A stretch of 64,000 nucleotides of DNA from NCBI GenBank assembly GCA_029718625.1, contig CM056381.1:277768-341767 (forward strand), read 5' to 3'. The translations under genes and the position numbers were made by a program. Shown here piece by piece: positions 23,971 to 36,700 of the stretch. Numbering within the stretch: the stretch's first letter is position 1; each line of letters begins with the position of its first letter. The DNA comes from Synaphobranchus kaupii. Taxonomy: Eukaryota > Chordata > Actinopteri > Anguilliformes > Synaphobranchidae. Under the pieces are notes generated by a model. It was not told where the DNA came from. It did no database searches and worked only from the letters and a program-made list of their open reading frames with translations.

Positions 23971-26900
23971 CAAAGAACTGGTTTAATTACAGTGGGTATC
24001 ACAGAAAACTCCAATAGTGCAATAAACAGTATATTACAGACCTTAGAATCTGTCTTCAAAGTTTTTGTAAGACAGATTATATGGTTCATCACTGAAAAGT
24101 TGGAGTCAGATGATTATGTAACCTATTATATTGCACATTGACATTGCAAAGAGCACTCCTTAGTTAAGAACATTAATTATGCTCATAACGTCATTATGTA
24201 TCTTATATTGTCTTCTGTTTGCTTTTCTGCATCCATCTAAATGTCAATTTAAAAGGAATAGCTCCCTTTCTGTTTTTTTAATGATATTATTTCAGTTTTA
24301 GTTTATGATAATTGGCCCAGGCAGCTTTGGTGTGCAATTCAGGGTATTTTAGATACTTGCAGAAGTCTCTGAAGACCTGTCGGCTTTATAATGGCGGGTA
24401 TCAGGTCTCTCAGGGGTTTGTGGTCTCAATGTGGTCTCTTCCCCTAACGCATCATAAGAGAAGGCCGTCTCTGGTCAATGATGTCACTACAGTCTCCCCT
24501 GGGCCTGCTCTATGAGATGTGCAGCCCTCGGGCGCCTCACAGCTGAGCCGCTGGACCCCAGAATGGGAACGAAGCTGCGCCTGTCTGCTCTCGTTCCGTA
24601 GCCCGCGAATGGAACACGTTCTCACTCCGAACTCGTCAACATATGGCCGCTTGGTCAGGACCCCTTGTCGTCACTTTTCAACGCGCTGGGTACCCCTATA
24701 GCATTTTTCTACGTGCAGGGTCCGATAGACTTTCATGGAAGGTTGATGCTAGATTGGATAGCCCGGAGGGACCTGGGCGGGACCCTGGGAGGGACGCTCT
24801 GCTGTGATTGGTTGTTAATCTAGCATCAACCTTTTCCCAACCCCTAAACATAACCTCACAGGAGTTCACGTAAAGATGTGCATTTTTGTAGTTCAGACAG
24901 TCAGGTCCACAGTGAAAGATGAATCCAACTTGGGGGGGTTGGGGTATTTGTGATACTGTGGGTTGTTTTTTTGTTTTTTAAAAAAGCACCTGCAGCTCAA
25001 CCTGGTTTCCAGGAAAATGCAGATCAATTGGCGATTATTCCATGTGGTCCATGGGTCACATTGCAGTCCATTTGGTTTATGGCCATGAGACTTCAGCCAA
25101 GCACCTTAAGTGCCCTTAAAATAAAGTTACGCCAATATAGCACTGTGAGAGCCGGCACCTGTGAGGCCAAGCAGTAATTTCGCCAGGAGCTTGTGAATAG
25201 CAAGCATCACAATTGGTGCCATTTAACAAAATGTGCTCTTGTATTGAGGTTATTGATTCCAGTGGTTAATTGTTCACCATAACTCTTCTACAGTAAAGAC
25301 ATGCGTTCAAGCTGAAATGCAGTAGCCATTATTTATTTTTTCTTTATGTGTATTTAATGTGTTTATGTGAGGACTTCTTCCCCGTTTTATCTCTGGCTTG
25401 TCTTCAACTGGAATTACCATGCTGAGGAAAGTTGCAGTAGAGCGATGAGCGATGTGTGCTAAAATAGAATTAAACTGGAACTGCGTCTCCATGCGGTCGG
25501 GTCCGCCCGAGAGGCATACGATTGTAGTGTCTGTCACAACAATCGTATTTCTCAACCTTGAAGTTCTTTTTAGAACAAATTAATAAGCCTTCCTTTTGCA
25601 ACTTATACAATACTTTTACAATAAAATATAATATAGTCTATAATGTAATTGTTAAATATAAGAGCACTTTTTACAATGAGGTTCCATTTATTCAAATATG
25701 TTTATGGTTTTTGCAGGGTCTGTTATAGAGACTAAGTATTGCTGCTAACCCTTAATAAATGAGTTATACATGCTTATAAAGCTTCAATAACTGCTATAAT
25801 GTATTTGTCCGGTTGTTTTACAGTGTCTTTCCTAGTAAAGCCATTTGAAAGAGGCGAGTTAATAAAATATGTTAATACAGCTTAAATAATGTATTACTTC
25901 ATGGCCAGTTTATGTTTGCTTAATGTGTTACACATAATCATTTTGACTTTTACACAAATGCCTCAGCATCTTGTGCAGTAATATAGATAAAATGTCTTAA
26001 AGTAAATTTCAAAACAAGTTGTCAGACATTTCCATTTATTTTCAGCTTTCTGGTATCCTAAAAAAGAAATAATGGGTCTTATACTGGACATACAGAACCA
26101 TTATAAGTAATTTATTCTAGATTTGGAGAATAGTGTTTCTTTTGTATTTTCATTGTTTGATGTTAAATGTACCGCAGCGTACAGCATTAATTATGGCATA
26201 GGCAGTAAGTGAAACGGTGGGGTTTTCGTCTGATCGCTCGCCAGCCGCTGGATTTTCCCCCAAGCAAAAAAAAAACATTACCATGGTCTCACCGTGGTGC
26301 CAAGACACACACACAGATGTTAGCGTGTTTACAACGAGACGTCCATGCAAGGGGGACGGGACAACCCTTCCTGTGAGCGGCATTTCTGACAGAATATCAC
26401 TTCAGCCCGCTGCAGGAGGCTTTGAAAGACGCGTCCGTTTGGTGTCTTTCCTCAGTGTTTAATTACTTTCCTTTAACAGCAGTTGTGCGGTTGTAAATCC
26501 CTGCGGAATAGTCCGGAAGGCTTTCGGACTGTAGGTTGCAGTGCTCGTGGACACGTCGTTTGGTTTTCGGTTGCGATGTGATTTACGCCAAGGTGTTTGT
26601 AGCTTAGGTTGTGGAAAAAAATGTAGCAGCCCTGTGATTACAATTATTTATGTATGTTGAGCTTGTATATTGGCCTGTGCAGCTGTCTTCTTGTTCAGCT
26701 GCTCAAGGTAGGCTCGGGTGATTTTGTACCCACATTATTTATGTGGCATTTGGTATTGTAGGTTATTTTTTTACTTTCACTGGTATTATACACACACAGG
26801 TTCTTGTCTTCATTGATGTATGAACACAGTTGTCATGGGATGAATATCCTAATCTCCAGTTTTGTGTTGTACTTGACCAAAGTAGTTGTGGGCACAGACA

Positions 26901-28390
26901 GGTAGCAGCATTTTTAAAAGGGCTTTTTTTGGCTTTGATGCCAGCGAAAGAGATGCAGGAAACAAACCCATGGAACGGTGGTAACGTGCTAACGTGCTAA
27001 CGATCTTCTGTGATACCAATCCAATGTTGTTGTTTTTTTTAAAAATTTTGTTTCAGGTTTTTCTCCCGATTTGGTAGCCAATTGTAGGCTACCGTAGTAT
27101 AATTCAATTCCCTGTGTACTGTTGAGAATTCGCTGCTACACAACCCTGTCAGAAGGAGGTAGGCCACGTCTTCTCCAAGGCGAGACTCCTCGTGCCCCTG
27201 ACCTTAACTCCAGCACTACACGGAGCCGCTATGTGCGTGACCAATCCCGCCGAGACCCGCCCAACCACCCCGGGAGCGGCCGCCCAATTTGCCGCTCCCT
27301 CAACGCACCGGGCCACACTCGGATCTGGCAGGACCCGGGCTCGAACCCGGGTCCTCGGTGTGCGACTGGACAGACACAAAGGCCAATGCTTTTACTGCTG
27401 CGGCGCCTACCAATCGAATGTTGTTATCTGCGGAATGTTCATGCTTTCCCCCTGCGTTTACAAACAGGGCATTTTTAAGTTTAAGATTCCAGTCTCTGCT
27501 ACTGTAAATTCATGGGGCACCGGAGTGCAGTGCAGAACGCAGTCTCTCTACAGGGTGATGTTACTGTATTTTGTCCAAAACAGGAGGTAGAACCCAGCTA
27601 GCTCTTCTTTATCTTCCTCTTTTGCCGCTGTTCTTTTCCAGCGATCGTCTCAGCCGGGATCCTAATCTGTTCGCCCGTCGTCACACCCCTGGGTCTCGTC
27701 TACTGTACGTTACTGTACGCTACTGTGCGCCACTGTAAGCTACTGTACGCTACTGTACGCTACTGTGCGCTACAGTACGGTACTGTACGCTACTGTACGC
27801 TACGGTACACTACTGTACGCTACGGTACGCTACTGTGCGCTACTGTGCGCTACTGTACGGTACGCTACGGTACGCTACTGTACGCTACGGTACGCTACGG
27901 TACGCTACTGTACGCTACTGTATGCTACGGTACGCTACTGTACGCTACGGTACGCTATTGTACGCTACTGTATGCTACTGTACGCTACGGTACGCTACTG
28001 TACGCTACTGTACGCTACTGTACGCTACGGTACGCTACTGTACGCTACGGTACGCTACTGTACGCTACTGTATGCTACGGTACGCTACTGTACGCTACGG
28101 TACGCTACTGTACGCTACTGTACGCTACTCCAGACAGTCAACGCAGCCGCCGGGTTTCTGTCTCATTGCGGTCGCCGTTTCTGCTGCCGTCGCGGCGCAT
28201 CGAATTGTTTACGGTTCCCCCCCATCGATCACGTACCGCGTTTTGCCTCTGAGGTGAATTTGAAATGAATCAAAGGTGAAAAAAAATGGTTCAATGGTTC
28301 AAATGGTTCTCTCTCTCTCTCTCTCTGAGGGAAACTAAAGCTGACCTTTCACACTTCCAGCGAGCTAACTCTGTGCTCTCTTCTATTTCC

Positions 28391-28477
<87 letters not shown>

Positions 28478-30707
28478 AGATAACGGCCTTCGATGAGCTT
28501 CAAGCGGATTTCAAGGTCCCAATCGATCAGGGCAATCCACTTCATGCGGTTAGTAGAGGGAGGGGGGGGGGTAAAGGAAGCAAGTCCTGTACAGTCCTAT
28601 TCTCTCTCTCACACCTATTCAGTGTGCAGGGGGGACGGGCGTGGCCGGTGCGCTTAGGGAAGGCCTTTGATCCGCGGGTGGAGGTGTCGGGTTCCAGGTG
28701 TGATTCGTACCCGCCTCCCAAAAAGCCTCCCCTGTCATCTGCAGCGGGGGCATTAATAATACAGAAGCCAGCTGTCTAAATGTCACTTATATTTCCACCC
28801 CTGAAGAAGCACCAGCACAGACCTGATAAGTGACAGGCTGGGAGGGGGCAGGGGAGAGGTGGGGGGTGTTATTTACAGTGAAATAGTGGGGACCGTGGAG
28901 GGGATGTGCATTTGCGGATGCCAGGTTATTTGAAAGAGAGCCCCCCCCCCGCCCCCCGCATCATTGGAGGCCTTCACCACAATCACACACTGGGCCTGCC
29001 CTGACTGGGGGGGAAGGGGGGGGGGGGGGTGAATACATTTTAAACAGCCAGGTTTGTTGTGCCACACACACATTAGTTCCTCCCAACAACACCAGGCGCC
29101 CAGAGTTAAGAGCGGTGAAAGATCCAGGTTGTCTGATACATGAATTGAAACAATCAGTACTGGTGGCTGTCCACTAACAAGACGCATCAATGAAAAAAAC
29201 CGTCAACCTGTGAAATGTTTTTTTTATTAAACCGCTACTGTTTGCGCAGGTCGTGCTCATTACTCCACGCTAAATAATCGATGATATTGAGCGCTTCTCT
29301 AATGCAGAGGCTTGGAGGACGTGGAGGTTATCATGCATTTAACCCTTTAACACTAGAAACTCCACAGCGACCATTTTTTACCTTTGTCACTTCAATAAAA
29401 TCAATACATCTGCCGCCCCCTAACAAAAATGAACTATAGTAAAACTATAGTATGTCAACAGCATATACTATACAAATATTATAGTATTTTTTGTAGACAC
29501 TATAGTCATACTATTGTCCTATAGGGATAAATACTAAATAATTATTATAGGGGTGAAAATACTATAGTGATACTATTGTACTATAGTGACAAATACTATA
29601 GCATTATTATAGTGGGCGAAAAAACTAATATTCTTATAGTTTTCTAGAAGATAACTATAGCAACACTATAGTTCATTTTTGTTAGGGCCATGAAATCCAT
29701 ATGGCTCCCCTTCCTGACTTTTCCAAAACATGTGTATTGAACACTGATATAATATGAATATCAATATTGCAGAAGAAAATAAAGTTATAAACACTTGTTA
29801 AATGGCCATGAACGGTGAAATTGACTGTCATTCATCTTGCCTGCATCATGCTTGATATTTTGATCGCTGCACGTACCGTTGTTGCAAATTGGCACCTCAA
29901 GGCTGCCATAGGCGCTTGTGTTGTCTACCCGCAGCATCATTAGCGAGTTATTACAGTTATTACTGTATGAATTACGCTAGCTATACAGTATATTCAGTTA
30001 TCTAGCAGCAACCCAATGAAGTTGCACAAAGTCATACAAAGATTTACAATGATGACGCAAATGCGTAACATCGCATTCGTTTGCGATGTTACGGTGAGAG
30101 GTGAGTGGGGCTGAATCAGATGCCGTGGAGGAAATGAATGTGGATGACACTGACGGTGGTGATTAGTCATGGCTCTGTGGAAGTTACACTGAGGATAGTG
30201 AAAGTGAGCCAGAAATAGAGGCCGAGCAAAAAAGAAAGTTGTCTTTCGGCGAACGACGCAGCGGTTCTGTGTACAGCTGTTCCAGTTACCGTCATCAAGA
30301 GAGAGTACGTTATTAAATTTTACATATATAACTCAATAGTACTGTGTTAATTGACATAAAAAAGTGTATCTTCGTGTTTCTTATGACGTGTGCCAACACA
30401 ACTAACGTATTATTTGACATTTGTTGACACTAAATGCAATGTTTTACACTATTTACATGTCACAGTCAAATTTACTGTTGCTTGCTATTTAACCCCTTAA
30501 GGTGTGAGGTCACAAATATGTGATTAGAATGTTCTTAACGGAATATTCTAATGCTGATGTAACAATCACTGCTGGTAACTGCTGGTAATTGAAAACAATG
30601 GAGTTCTAGAACACTTACTTAGAATTTTGAAAAAAACATTCCAAAAAGTCTGCTCTTCAAATGGTTAAAACTGCCCATTGGTTACTCTGCATCAAGATCA
30701 CACGCTG

Positions 30708-30738
<31 letters not shown>

Positions 30739-33700
30739 CCCTCCCACAGAGCAGACTTCCTTCTCTCTCCCTGCATTAGGTTTGTGGGGGGGTGGGGTGG
30801 CAAAGATTGATCACTTCCCCCCCACTGATCCCGTCGCCCCACCTCCTTACCTTTGCACCAGGGTAAGGCTAATTAGTAGCGGCTGTCAGCCGGTTGCTCT
30901 TCGGGAAGCCAGAGTGCATCCTGGGAGCTCTCGGCAGGGTGCCGGAGCTGGCTGTACACAGCCCGCGCCGCGCCATCGTGACAGGGGCTGATTTAGCGGC
31001 TCGTTCTGGCTCCAGACACGCCGGGGAGCGTACGCGCACCCATTAAAAAGCGATATAAAAGCAACGCGTCCGCAGGTCGGTCTGATGCGCGACGCGGGAG
31101 CCGTTTCCCCCGTGTCAGTGTTAGCCGTTATGAAAGGGAGTGGTGCGCTGGCACCTCCGGCTGCATCATTCTCGGGGTTCAGACAACGCGCTCGCCTGCA
31201 GACACTGTGGCGGAATGCGGAATGCACGTCCTGTTCTGTGTTCTGCGTTCCTCAGGGTCCTGTCTGTGACCCAGGCTGCCGACGGAAGCTTCCGTTGGTT
31301 CCGGAAGACTGAGCTAGCATATCAAATAATGAGTGTTTCCGCAGAAAAATGTGTGTCATTTACAACTAAGCTTTACGCAGATTTCACGCCATAAACGACG
31401 ACCGAAATTCATGCCGGTAAAAGTTATGCTTCATCACGCTCTGCTTATTGCCAAATTTGAATACTACTACTACTACTACTACCCAGAATGCCATTGTCTA
31501 CGTTTTCCAGTTTGGCTCCGCTTGTTAATCATGCGATGGACCTTTTCCAGTCCTGACTCAGAACAATGATTTTTCTCCACTGAATTATCAATGACCCTGT
31601 TATACTGTGGCAGTGTTCATTTGTACGATCTCATAAACCTCAGCGCTGTAAAATGACTTCAGTGGATGCATGCATGCATTTTGAACGCGCTTAACAGTAC
31701 AGAAATGAACCCGCTGTGTGTCCGGTGTTGTAAATGGGTCTATGGGCACCGTCCCTATGGGTCTGCAGCACTAGTCTAATGTTGTGTAGAGCACCGTCCC
31801 TATGGGTCTGCAGCACTGGTCTAACGTTGTGTAGAGCACCATCCCTATGGGTCTGCAGCACTATTCTAACGTTGTGTAGAGCAGCGTCCCTATGGGTCTG
31901 CAGCACTAGTCTAATGTTGTGTAGAGCAGCGTCCCTATGGGTCTGCAGCACTAGTCTAATGTTGTGTAGAGCAGCGTCCCTATGGGTCTGCAGCACTAGT
32001 CTAACGTTGTGTAGAGCACCGTCCCTATGGGTCTGCAGCACTAGCCTAACATTGTGTAGAGCAGCGTCCCTATGGGTCTGCAGCACTAGTCTAACGTTGT
32101 GTAGAGCAGCGTCCCTATGGGTCTGCAGCACTAGTCTAACGTTGTGTAGAGCAGCGTCCCTATGGGTCTGCAGCACTAGTCTAATGTTGTGTAGAGCAGC
32201 GTCCTTATGGGTCTGCAGCACTAGTCTAATGTTGTGTAGAGCAGCGTCCCTATGGGTCTGCAGCACTAGCCTAACGTTGTGTAGAGCAGCGTCCCTATGG
32301 GTCTGCAGCACTAGTCTAACGTTGTGTAGAGCAGCGTCCCTATGGGTCTGCAGCGCTAGTCTAACGTTGTGTAGAGCAGCGTCCCTATGGGTCTGCAGCA
32401 CTAGTCTAACGTTGTGTAGAGCAGCGTCCCTATGGGTCTGCAGCACTAGTCTAATGTTGTGTAGAGCAGCGTCCCTATGGGTCTGCAGCACTAGTCTAAC
32501 GTTGTGTAGAGCAGCGTCCCTATGGGTCTGCAGCACTAGTCTAATGTTGTGTAGAGCAGCGTCCCTATGGGTCTGCAGCACTAGTCTAACGTTGTGTAGA
32601 GCAGCGTCCCTATGGGTCTGCAGCACTAGTCTAACGTTGTGTAGAGCAGCGTCCCTATGGGTCTGCAGCACTAGTCTAATGTTGTGTAGAGCAGCGTCCC
32701 TATGGGTCTGCAGCACTAGTCTAACGTTGTGTAGAGCAGCGTCCCTATGGGTCTGCAGCACTAGTCTAACGTTGTGTAGAGCAGCGTCCCTATGGGTCTG
32801 CAGCACTAGTCTAACGTTGTGTAGAGCAGCGTCCCTATGGGTCTGCAGCACTAGTCTAACGTTGTGTAGAGCAGCGTCCCTATGGGTCTGCAGCACTAGT
32901 CTAATGTTGTGTAGTGCAGCGTCCCTATGGGTCTGCAGCACTAGTCTAATGTTGTGTAGAGCAGCGTCCCTATGGGTCTGCAGCACTAGTCTAATGTTGT
33001 GTAGAGCAGCGTCCCTATGGGTCTGCAGCACTAGTCTAATGTTGTGTAGTGCAGCGTCCCTATGGGTCTGCAGCGCTAGTCTAACGTTGTGTAGTGCAGC
33101 GTCCCTATGGGTCTGCAGCACTAGTCTAATGTTGTGTAGAGCAGCGTCCCTATGGGTCTGCAGCACTAGTCTAACGTTGTGTAGAGCACTGTCCCTATGG
33201 GTCTGCAGCGCTAGTCTAACTTTGTGTAGTGCACCGTCCCTATGGGTCTGCAGCACTAGTCTAACGTTGTGTAGAGCACTGTCCCTATGGGTCTGCAGCG
33301 CTAGTCTAACTTTGTGTAGTGCACCGTCCCTATGGGTCTGCAGCGCTAGTCTAATGTTGCATAGTGCAGCGTCCCTGCTCCATCACCTTAAGAGTGAAGC
33401 CGCGGTGACATCGTCGTGTTATCAGTTGTTTCGCCGGACTCATATTTATTCATGCCCTCTGGCCATTCCCCATGCTGAGCGAACAGAGAAGTTTTGGCTC
33501 GACTTTGACAGCCTTTTCTAGTGTGCCCGCACCCCCTCCGCCACCCCCCCACCCCCCCAACACGATTTGAGTTTCCACGGCCAGAGAATTCTGCCCTCAA
33601 AGTTCTGTGAGAACCCGCAGTTCTGTCGGGAGAGAGTGACCTGTCACAGTGTCAAACTCTAACCCCGCCCCTTGCTCTGCTTCAGGAATAATGAGATGCT

Positions 33701-36700
33701 AAAGTGCAGCTCTTACTGGGCTGTAACGCTCTCTTATCTTTGCCTGACCGTGTAATCGCGGGCAGGAAATGGACAGGTATTTATTTCTCTGTGTCAGAGC
33801 TATTGAACTGGCGACCCAGGGGCGGCCCGTGGCTCTGCCATAGACCTATTCTCGGCTTTTTGATGATTGAAAAGTAAATATTATTCATAAACCGACCCGC
33901 ATCTCCGCGGCATCAGTATACCTCCTGCTGGTGGACTGAATCAGTCGCTATATGCGCAATGCATATTATTCGTACACCATCTTATAAATATTACATGGAA
34001 AACGGTTGGCCAAGAACCAAGGAATCCTGCTCTAACACCAGTCTGTGCGTTGAACCCGACCGTTTGCTGTGTCCAGACCATGCTGCATGGTTACCTTAGG
34101 CTTTCTCACACCAGCCCTTTCAAACCAAAATAGATCAGCCCACACTGCACATGCTTCGTATCCATCCGCATTATCATACTGCGTCAACCAGTCCCATAAC
34201 CACAGTAACAATGCCATACTGCATTAACCAGTCCCATAACCACAGTAACAAGGTCACACTGCATCAAACAGACCCATTACTACAGTAACAATGCTATACT
34301 GCATCAACCAGACCCTTAACCACAGTAACAAGGTCAAACTATATCAAACAGACCCATAACCACAGTAACAAGGTCACACTGCATCAACCAGACCCATAAC
34401 CACAGTAACAAGGTCACACTGCATTAACCAGACCCATAACCACAGTAACAAGGTCACACTGTATCAACCAGACTCATAACCACAGTAACAAGGTCAAACT
34501 ATATCAAACAGACCCATAACCACAGTAACAAGGTCACACTGCATCAAACAGACCCATTACTACAGTAACAAGGTCACACTGCATCAAACAGACCCATTAC
34601 TACAGTAACAATGCCATACTGCAACAACCAGACCCATAACCACAGTAACAAGGTCACACTGCATTAACCAGACCCATAACCAGAGTAACAATATCACACT
34701 GTATCAAACAGACCCATAACCACAGTAACAAGGTCACACTGCATCAAACAGACCCATTACTACAGTAACAAGGTCACACTGCATCAAACAGACCCATTAC
34801 TACAGTAACAATGCTATACTGCATCAACCAGACCCATAACCAGAGTAACAATATCACACTGTATCAAACAGACCCATAACCAGAGTAACAATATCACACT
34901 GTATCAAACAGACCCATTACTACAGTAACAATATCACACTGTATCAAACAGACCCATTACTACAGTAACAATATCACACTGTATCAAACAGACCCATTAC
35001 TACAGTAACAATGCCATACTGTATCAACCAGTCCCACACCCATAGTACAGTCAACACACTGCATCAACCAGACCCATAACCACATTAACAATGTCACACT
35101 GTATCAAACAGACCCATTACTACAGTAACAATGCTATACTGCATCAACCAGTCCCATAACCATAGTAACAATATCACACTGTATCAAACAGACCCATTAC
35201 TACAGTAACACTATCACATTGTATCAAACAGACCCATTCCTACAGTAACAATGCCATACTGCATCAACCAGACCCATAACCACAGTAACAAGGTCACACT
35301 GCATTAACCAGACCCATAACCACAGTAACAAGGTCAAACTATATCAAACAGACCCATAACCACAGTAACAAGGTCATACTGCATCAAATAGACCCATAAC
35401 CACAGTAACAAGGTCACACTGTATCAACCAGACTCATAACCACAGTAACAAGGTCACACTGCATCAAACAGACCCATTACTACAGTAACAAGGTCACACT
35501 GCATCAAACAGACCCATTACTACAGTAACAATGCTATACTGCATCAACCAGACCCATAACCACAGTAACAAGGTCACACTGTATCAAACAGACCCATAAC
35601 CAGAGTAACAATATCACACTGTATCAAACAGACCCATTACTACAGTAACAATGCCATACTGTATCAACCAGACACATAACCACAGTAACAAGGTCACACT
35701 GTATCAAACAGACCCATAACCAGAGTAACAATATCACACTGTATCAAACAGACCCATTACTACAGTAACAATATCACACTGTATCAAACAGACCCATTAC
35801 TACAGTAACAATATCACACTGTATCAAACAGACCCACACCCATAGTACAGTCAACACACTGCATCAACCAGACCCATAACCACATTAACAATGTCACACT
35901 GTATCAAACAGACCCATTACTACAGTAACAATGCTATACTGCATCAACCAGTCCCATAACCATAGTAACAATATCACACTGTATCAAACAGACCCATTAC
36001 TACAGTAACAATGTCACACTGTATCAAACAGACCCATTACTACAGTAACAATGCTATACTGCATCAACCAGACCCATAAACATAGTAACAATATCACACT
36101 GTATCAAACAGACCCAATACTACAGTAACAATGCCATACTGTATCAACCAGTCCCATACCCATAGTACAGTCAACACACTGCATCAACCAGTCTCATAAC
36201 CATAGTAACAATGTCACACTGTATCAAACAGACCCATTACTACAGTAAGAAGGTCACATTGTATCAAGACAGACCCATTCCTACAGTAACAATGCCATAC
36301 TGCATCAACCAGACCCATAACCACATTAACAATGTCACACTGTATCAAACAGACCCATTACTACACTAACAATGTCACACTGTATCAAACAGACCCATTA
36401 CTACAGTAACAATGCCATACTGTATCAACCAGCCCCATTACTACAGTAACAATGCCATACTGTATCAAACAGACCCATTACTACAGTAAGAAGGTCACAT
36501 TGTATCAAGACAGACCCATTCCTACAGTAACAATGCCATACTGCATCAACCAGACCCATAACCACATTAACAACGTCACACTGTATCAAACAGACCCATT
36601 ACTACACTAACAATGTCACACTGTATCAAACAGACCCAATACTACAGTAACAATGCCATACTGTATCAACCAGCCCCATACACATAATGCAATCAACATA

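Larger units (their letters stand above)
21181..28479 (+). other. cnih3: cnih3 intron 1
   Basis: Begins GTAAGT and ends CAG. It holds GT repeats (22889-23077, 23915-23940 with a GA tract), a CpG-rich patch at about 23440-23720, an inverted repeat at 24739-24833, a full-length SINE (27032-27407), a decamer array (27700-28129) and CT tracts up to exon 2. No other gene was recognised. Confidence 0.85.

Noticed and set aside
27122..27590. Overlapping frames of 118 and 132 codons
   Set aside because: They cover the GC-rich body of a minus-strand SINE.
27725..28268. Three overlapping + strand frames of 140-175 codons
   Set aside because: They are readings of the GTAC decamer array; open status in all three frames shows lack of stops, not coding.
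28341..28360. Alternative exon 2 acceptor (CTGACC...TTCCAG ending at 28360)
   Set aside because: It looks like a normal acceptor, but using it would add 119 nt, which breaks the frame; it may still be a competing cryptic site.
29339..30492. Complete piggyBac element between two TTAA sites
   Set aside because: The two ends are not inverted repeats of each other and no transposase core was found; kept only as a low-confidence fragment.
31734..33521. 595-codon + strand and 521-codon - strand open frames
   Set aside because: Both are 15-residue periodic readings of a 45-bp minisatellite whose length is divisible by three. They lack a domain, promoter or splice context and lie inside cnih3 intron 2.
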